Source of the DNA: CAYVQU01 sp964453155
GTDB lineage: Bacteria; Chloroflexota; Anaerolineae; Anaerolineales; UBA11858
DNA length: 45,057 nt
Assembly (NCBI GenBank): GCA_964453155.1
Contig: CAYVQU010000019.1
Span: 1-45,057 of the forward strand
Direction: 5' to 3'
Shown here one piece after another: positions 41,131-45,057 of this stretch; position 1 is the first letter of the stretch; every line of letters starts with the position of its first letter. The position numbers were made by a program, and so were the translations under genes. The notes under the pieces are model-generated. The model was not told the origin of the DNA and did not search any database. It saw only the letters and a list, made by a program, of their open reading frames with translations.

Positions 41131-42398
41131 AACTTTTTACTATATCTATTCCGCAGCAAGACCGCCGTCATATTCATGGAGAACAGCAGGATCAGCAAAA
41201 TGATGATCGCCGCGGCCGCGATGTTGCGATAGGCGTCTTGGGGCCGAGAGGTCCACTGGTAGATTTGGATGGGGAGGACCGTGAATTTGGAGAAGGGTCC
41301 ATCCGGATCATAGGTGATGTAGGTGGAGGCCCCGACCACGACCAGGGGAGCGGTTTCCCCGATGGCTCGGGAAATGGCCAGGATCGCGCCGGTCAAAATA
41401 CCGGGCAGGGCATTGGGGAGCACATGCACCCAAATGGTCTGCCATTTGGTGGCTCCTAGCCCGTAGCTGGCCTGCCGCAGCGAACTGGGGACGGCCCGAA
41501 TGGCTTCCTGGGCGTTGATGATGATGAGGGGCAAAATCAGCAGCCCGAGAGTCAGCCCCGCGGAAAGAATAGTGCGGCCGTTGGCGGTGGTGGGATCTTC
41601 AACCACACCAAATAAGGCCCCGCTGGTCATCACTTCCAGCGCCCGGACGAAGATGGCTAACCCCAAAATCCCATAAATGATTGAGGGGACCCCGGCCAGG
41701 TTGTTGATATTGGTCTGGATCAGGCGGTTGAGGGGGGTGTCGGTGGCGTATTCTTCGAGGTAGATCGCGGCGCCCACCCCGATCGGGAAGGAAAATAAAA
41801 CCGTGATCAGGATCACCCACAATGAACCGTGAATGGCTGTTCGAATCCCGGCTTCAATCGGGTTGGACGTTTGGGGCGCAGTCAAGAAATCTTGCGTAAA
41901 CCAGTTTTTGAAAACGACCTCGTAATCGGGGTATCTTTCGGCATATTTATTGAAGGCTTCGGTGTAGACCGCCTCTTTATTGAACACTGAATCGGACAGG
42001 CTCCAGGTTCCCAAAACTTTGGGTTTGACGACGTTGTAATACACCAGTTTATAGACTTCTTCTTGGGAGCGTTCGACTAATGGGTCTTCGTTATTCAGGT
42101 TATTAAATAGCCCGGTTGAGACATTTTGCTCCAGGATGTAGATTAAGTCATTCTGGTGCAGATTTTCAAGGGCATAGCCGTTGATAGTAAACTCAGCAGG
42201 ATGGACCTTATAGGTCAGGGCCATATACCCCATCGTGGAGTTGATCACGTTGACCAGCAGAGCCAGCAGGGCCACAATCCCCACGACGGTGGAGATGCGG
42301 AAGACCGCATTCCAAAACCGACCCCAGCGATGGCGGAGTTCTAAATTGGTGGCGTAATGTTCGGTCTCGCCACCGGGTAGAGAATTTTTATTACTCAT
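41127..42398 (-). CDS. pstA: Phosphate ABC transporter permease PstA, enlarged (first set)
   Basis: 423 residues, about 125 longer than E. coli PstA. The first helix (about 33-55) is followed by an extracytoplasmic insert at roughly 60-180 (with NLHQNDLIYILEQNVST and YAERYPDYEVVFKNWF) before the standard core: FPIGVGAAIYLEEYATDTPLNRLIQ, NNLAGVPSIIYGILGLAIFV, and the EAA loop AVPSSLRQASYGLGATKWQTIW. A second small insert (TSGALFGVVEDPTTANGRT near 260) follows the fourth helix. Part of pstS-pstC-pstA-pstB-phoU-arsC. The insert lies where the binding protein docks and could contact PstS or the cell wall (inference). Confidence 0.93.
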   Translation of the reverse strand: MSNKNSLPGGETEHYATNLELRHRWGRFWNAVFRISTVVGIVALLALLVNVINSTMGYMALTYKVHPAEFTINGYALENLHQNDLIYILEQNVSTGLFNNLNNEDPLVERSQEEVYKLVYYNVVKPKVLGTWSLSDSVFNKEAVYTEAFNKYAERYPDYEVVFKNWFTQDFLTAPQTSNPIEAGIRTAIHGSLWVILITVLFSFPIGVGAAIYLEEYATDTPLNRLIQTNINNLAGVPSIIYGILGLAIFVRALEVMTSGALFGVVEDPTTANGRTILSAGLTLGLLILPLIIINAQEAIRAVPSSLRQASYGLGATKWQTIWVHVLPNALPGILTGAILAISRAIGETAPLVVVGASTYITYDPDGPFSKFTVLPIQIYQWTSRPQDAYRNIAAAAIIILLILLFSMNMTAVLLRNRYSKKF

Positions 42399-42445
42399 GA
42401 TATGCTCTATTCACTTGTATTGATCCGTGCTAATTGAGAAAATCT

Positions 42446-42525
42446 CACCACAAAGTCACCAAGGTCACAAAGTGATAATTTTTGTCCACAAAGCGAAACT
42501 TTGTGTGCTCTGTGTCTTTGTGGTG
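42446..42525. repeat. CACCACAAAG-family palindromic repeat between pstC and pstA (first set)
   Basis: 80 bases from CACCACAAAGTCACCAAGG to CTGTGTCTTTGTGGTG, the same family as the copies at 29.0-29.8 kb but with a different loop that contains an extra short palindrome (ACAAAG...CTTTGT). No coding capacity. Confidence 0.85.
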
Positions 42526-42568
42526 AATCCCAGGTACTAATTCATTAGGGAACAATTCTAAAAAACAC

Positions 42569-43765
42569 TTATTCATAAACCTCGCGGAAGCGGGCGACAA
42601 TGCGGCGGCTGATGACGTTCAGGGTCAGGGTGATGACGAACAACATCAGGCCGATGGCGAAGATGCTGTTATAGTCAATCGAGTCGTAACTCAGGTCACC
42701 ACCGCTGATGCGGACAATATGGCCGGTCATGGTTTCGGCGGCTTCAAAGGGATTGAAGGTGAATTTGGGCCCGGCCCCCGCGGCAATGGCCACGACCATG
42801 GTTTCGCCGATGGCGCGCGAGATCGAGACGATGAAGGCGGCCGTAATCCCCGACATGGCGGCGGGCAGCACCACTTTGATGGCGGTTTCCAATTTGGTGG
42901 CCCCCATCCCGTAAGCCGCTTGCCGCAGAGCATCGGGGACGGCATGCAGGGCGTCCTCACTCATCGAGCTGACCAGAGGGATGATCAAAATCCCGATGAC
43001 GATCCCGGCCGAGGCAGTGTTATAGATTTCGACCGCGTCCATGCCGAAAATCGACCGCAGCAGCGGGGTCATGAAAGTCAGGGCGAAATAACCGTAAACC
43101 ACGGTGGGCACTCCGGCTAAAACTTCCAGGACCGGCTTAAGGGTGCCGCGGGCTTTATCGGAGGCGTATTCGCTCAAAAAGATGGCCACGCTCAGACCGA
43201 TGGGTAAGGCGACCAGCATGGCCACTGAGGAGGTCATCAACGTAGCGTTGAACAGCGGCCAGATCGCGAAATCACCGATCTGGGGGTTCCATTTGGTGCC
43301 GCTGAAGAATTTTCGCAAGGTCACTTTCTCAGCAGTAAAAATATCGGCTCCTGTGGGGTGGGTGGTCGGAATGGTACCTTCGGCCCCGCGCGCTACAGTG
43401 ACGACGTTCTCGCCGACCGCGGTGATGAGCATGTTTTCAGCGTGACGCCCCAACCGGATCAGTTGCCCAACTTTCACCGCGCGGCCACCGGCCTCTAGCT
43501 CAATAGTGGTATCCAACTCGCCGACCGGGCTGGCAACCACCTTGTTCGTCTCTTCCCAGCTCAATTTGGTGAAGAAGTTGATTGATTCTTGCCCCAATAC
43601 CCAGACAATCCCGATCGTTGTTAAGATCGAGATCGCCCCGGCGATGAACAGAAATCCCTGAATAAGGCTTTCGCCCAGGCGCGGTTTTTTCCTTAAATCA
43701 ATCTCTCTTTCCATTGCGTCAGTTCCAATCTCTTGTTGTGATAGGGTTGTCGTCGTATTCGTCAT
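42569..43765 (-). CDS. pstC: Phosphate ABC transporter permease PstC, enlarged (first set)
   Basis: 398 residues, about 80 longer than E. coli PstC. The first helix (about 36-58) is followed by a beta-rich, Val/Gly-rich insert at about 71-150 (VGELDTTIELEAGGRAVKVG, TAVGENVVTVARGAEGT) before the normal PstC core: FSGTKWNPQIGDFAIWPLFN, VAIFLSEYASDKARGTLKP, LAGVPTVVYGYFALTFM, EAA loop AVPDALRQAAYGMGATKLETAIKVVLPAAMSG, SRAIGETMVVAIA. The short insert resembles a small beta-barrel facing outward (inference). GGAG precedes the ATG. It follows pstS by 188 bases that contain a terminator-like hairpin and a 9-bp repeat. Confidence 0.94.
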   Translation of the reverse strand: MTNTTTTLSQQEIGTDAMEREIDLRKKPRLGESLIQGFLFIAGAISILTTIGIVWVLGQESINFFTKLSWEETNKVVASPVGELDTTIELEAGGRAVKVGQLIRLGRHAENMLITAVGENVVTVARGAEGTIPTTHPTGADIFTAEKVTLRKFFSGTKWNPQIGDFAIWPLFNATLMTSSVAMLVALPIGLSVAIFLSEYASDKARGTLKPVLEVLAGVPTVVYGYFALTFMTPLLRSIFGMDAVEIYNTASAGIVIGILIIPLVSSMSEDALHAVPDALRQAAYGMGATKLETAIKVVLPAAMSGITAAFIVSISRAIGETMVVAIAAGAGPKFTFNPFEAAETMTGHIVRISGGDLSYDSIDYNSIFAIGLMLFVITLTLNVISRRIVARFREVYE

Positions 43766-43803
43766 GAAATCTCCAGAATAGAGGTATATTTTTTCTTATT
43801 TGT

Positions 43804-43839
43804 ACACGGATGACACGGATGACACGGATTTCACGGATT
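43804..43839. repeat. Four tandem 9-bp repeats ACACGGATG
   Basis: ACACGGATG, ACACGGATG, ACACGGATT, TCACGGATT in exact 9-base register, between pstS and pstC of the first set. One arm only; no complementary arm is evident. The unit differs from the CACAAAG and GTCTAA families but shares their period. Confidence 0.8.
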
Positions 43840-43900
43840 CTTGCTTATTGCAAAATAATCGGTTTCATTCGGGTACAAACAAACATCACTTTTACGCGCT

Positions 43901-43933
43901 AAATCCCTTCCTCGAATAGAGAGGAAGGGATTT
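43901..43933 (-). terminator. Terminator-like hairpin after pstS (first set)
   Basis: 13-bp perfect stem AAATCCCTTCCTC / GAGGAAGGGATTT with a 7-base loop, ending 21 bases after the pstS stop; the minus-strand stem ends in TTT. Located between pstS and pstC, it likely gives partial termination so that binding protein exceeds permease. Confidence 0.8.
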
Positions 43934-43953
43934 GGATTTTGGATACATAGGGC

Positions 43954-44985
43954 TTACTCAGCACCTGCCAGCGCGGTCAGCCAACTGGATTTGGCTTGTT
44001 CTAAGACCTCGGCATTGGCCGGGAAATAGCCGACATCTTCTATTTCTTCGTTGACATTGGTCAGGAAGTAGTTGATGTACGCGGCCACCTGGGGTTTCTC
44101 TTGCATGATAGTGGCATCGGAATAGATGAAGAGTGGCCGGGCCAGGGCGTAGGTGAAGCTGTCCACAGTCTCAAGGGTAGCTTCGATGCCATCAATGGAA
44201 AGGACGCTCACGATGTCGGCGTTTTCGACGTAGTAGGCGTAGCCGAAGAAGGCTATCGCATATGGGCTGCCGATCACACCCTGGACGAGAACGTTGTCAT
44301 CTTCCGAAAGCTGGGTGTTGCTGGCGTTCAGGATTGGGTCAGCATTTTTGTCGAAGACCTCTTCCACGAAGTAGTCGAAGGTGCCGGAGTCGGTGCCGGG
44401 GATGTAGCGCAGAATTTCTTCGACGGGCCACTCGGGGCGGATATCGGCCCAGGTCTCAGCGGTGGAGAAGATGGCAGCCAGTTCTTCGAGGGTGACGTCG
44501 GTTACGAAGTCGTTTTCGGCAGAGACGGCCACGGCGATGGCATCGGTGCCGACGCGGAACTCGATGGGCTCGCGGCCAAGCGCGGCGCAGGATTCAACTT
44601 CACTGGATTTGATGGCGCGGGAGGCGTTGGAAACATCGGTCTCACCGGTTTCGCAGAAACGTTCGAAGCCGCCGCCGGAACCGATGGAGTCGATGGTTAC
44701 GCGGCCGCCGCCTTCACCTTCGTACAGCCCGGCGATGACTTCCGCCAGGGGGAAGACGGTGGAACTGCCCGCGGAGACGACATCGCCGGGATAGTCGGCG
44801 GGATTGTAAATAGGGAATTCGCTGGTCTCAGATTCAGCTGCTTTCTCCGGAACTGCTTCTTCAGCTTTAGGGGCTTCGGTCGGTTCTAATTGTTGCGGGG
44901 CTACTTCTGGTTGGTTGCCACAGGCTACCAGCAATATTGCTATTAGGACAAAAATCGACAGCATTTTGAAAGTTTGGCGTTGCAT
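43954..44985 (-). CDS. pstS: Phosphate-binding lipoprotein PstS (first set)
   Basis: 343 residues. Starts MQRQTFKMLSIFVLIAILLVACGN: lipoprotein signal with lipobox LVAC (Cys at 23), followed by a Pro/Glu-rich linker (EVAPQQLEPTEAPKAEEA) and a periplasmic-binding fold. Phosphate-site motifs: AGSSTVFPLAEVIAGLYEGEGGG near 75, DSIGSGGGFERFCETGETDVSNASR near 100-125, and IPGTDSGTFDYFVEE near 205. The frame could start 8 codons earlier, but the ATG at 44985 has CTAGGAG about 8 bases upstream. The region before it (45000-45057) is too short to define a promoter. First gene of pstS-pstC-pstA-pstB-phoU-arsC. Confidence 0.94.
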   Translation of the reverse strand: MQRQTFKMLSIFVLIAILLVACGNQPEVAPQQLEPTEAPKAEEAVPEKAAESETSEFPIYNPADYPGDVVSAGSSTVFPLAEVIAGLYEGEGGGRVTIDSIGSGGGFERFCETGETDVSNASRAIKSSEVESCAALGREPIEFRVGTDAIAVAVSAENDFVTDVTLEELAAIFSTAETWADIRPEWPVEEILRYIPGTDSGTFDYFVEEVFDKNADPILNASNTQLSEDDNVLVQGVIGSPYAIAFFGYAYYVENADIVSVLSIDGIEATLETVDSFTYALARPLFIYSDATIMQEKPQVAAYINYFLTNVNEEIEDVGYFPANAEVLEQAKSSWLTALAGAE

Positions 44986-45057
44986 TTCTATTTCTCCTAG
45001 TGATATCAATACCTTCGCCGATTATGGTGGTGAAGGGTGTACATTAACAGCATGAAT

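Overview
This window looks like chromosomal DNA from an uncultured member of the Chloroflexota (Anaerolineae-like). Nothing in it is a taxonomic marker, so this is inference. It rests on an adjacent kinase/DUF3090/phosphomutase trio known from Actinobacteria and Chloroflexi, Pro-Thr-rich secreted stalks, giant FG-GAP/VCBS surface proteins with a C-terminal FLPLVLR-type tail, start codons placed directly behind a -10 box, and intergenic spaces packed with short-period palindromic repeats.

Layout. 1-4.1 kb (minus strand): a small membrane protein, deoxyribose-phosphate aldolase, an AT-rich 10-helix membrane protein overlapping the end of xylulokinase. 4.2-6.3 kb (minus): the trio of PI3/4-kinase-like SCO1664-family protein, DUF3090 zinc-ribbon protein and MSMEG_4193-type phosphomutase. 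6.4-7.8 kb (minus): RarA ATPase. 7.9-24.3 kb (plus): a surface module made of a small MscS channel, a membrane-anchored Pro-Thr stalk with an Ig-like head split by a run of 11 C, and a 4,817-residue exported protein. The giant contains five seven-repeat VCBS propellers, one seven-repeat W-T-S-G propeller, a six-repeat FG-GAP propeller, a beta-helix, a LamG-like domain, many Ig/CARDB domains and a metallopeptidase-like domain whose zinc motif has been deleted. 24.4-26.1 kb (minus): exported metallophosphoesterase and MOSC protein.

26.3-33.2 kb (minus): a molybdenum/tungsten formate dehydrogenase locus, transcribed fdhD, then nuoE-like, nuoF-like, fdhA. FdhA is read through an in-frame UGA (selenocysteine) backed by a bSECIS-like hairpin. 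The three subunits would make a soluble NAD-linked (possibly bifurcating) enzyme. A CRP/FNR-type palindrome lies 40 bp before nuoE. Between nuoF and fdhA sits a repeat array in which a GxxExxY nuclease-fold gene occupies the loop of one repeat copy. A MITE-like element lies at 33.2 kb, before a PlsC-type acyltransferase.

34.3-45 kb: phosphate uptake. There are two complete pstSCAB sets (both minus), a third pstB on the plus strand diverging from the second set across a Pho-box-like repeat, plus phoU and a thioredoxin-type arsenate reductase closing the first set. One set has enlarged permeases with extracytoplasmic inserts, and the three PstB proteins differ in key ATPase motifs.

No rRNA, tRNA, CRISPR array, transposase or replication origin was seen. 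The most noteworthy observations are the GxxExxY-in-repeat cassette, the propeller-string protein with a propeller nested in an Ig domain and a disarmed peptidase, the selenoprotein formate dehydrogenase, and the C11 frameshift.
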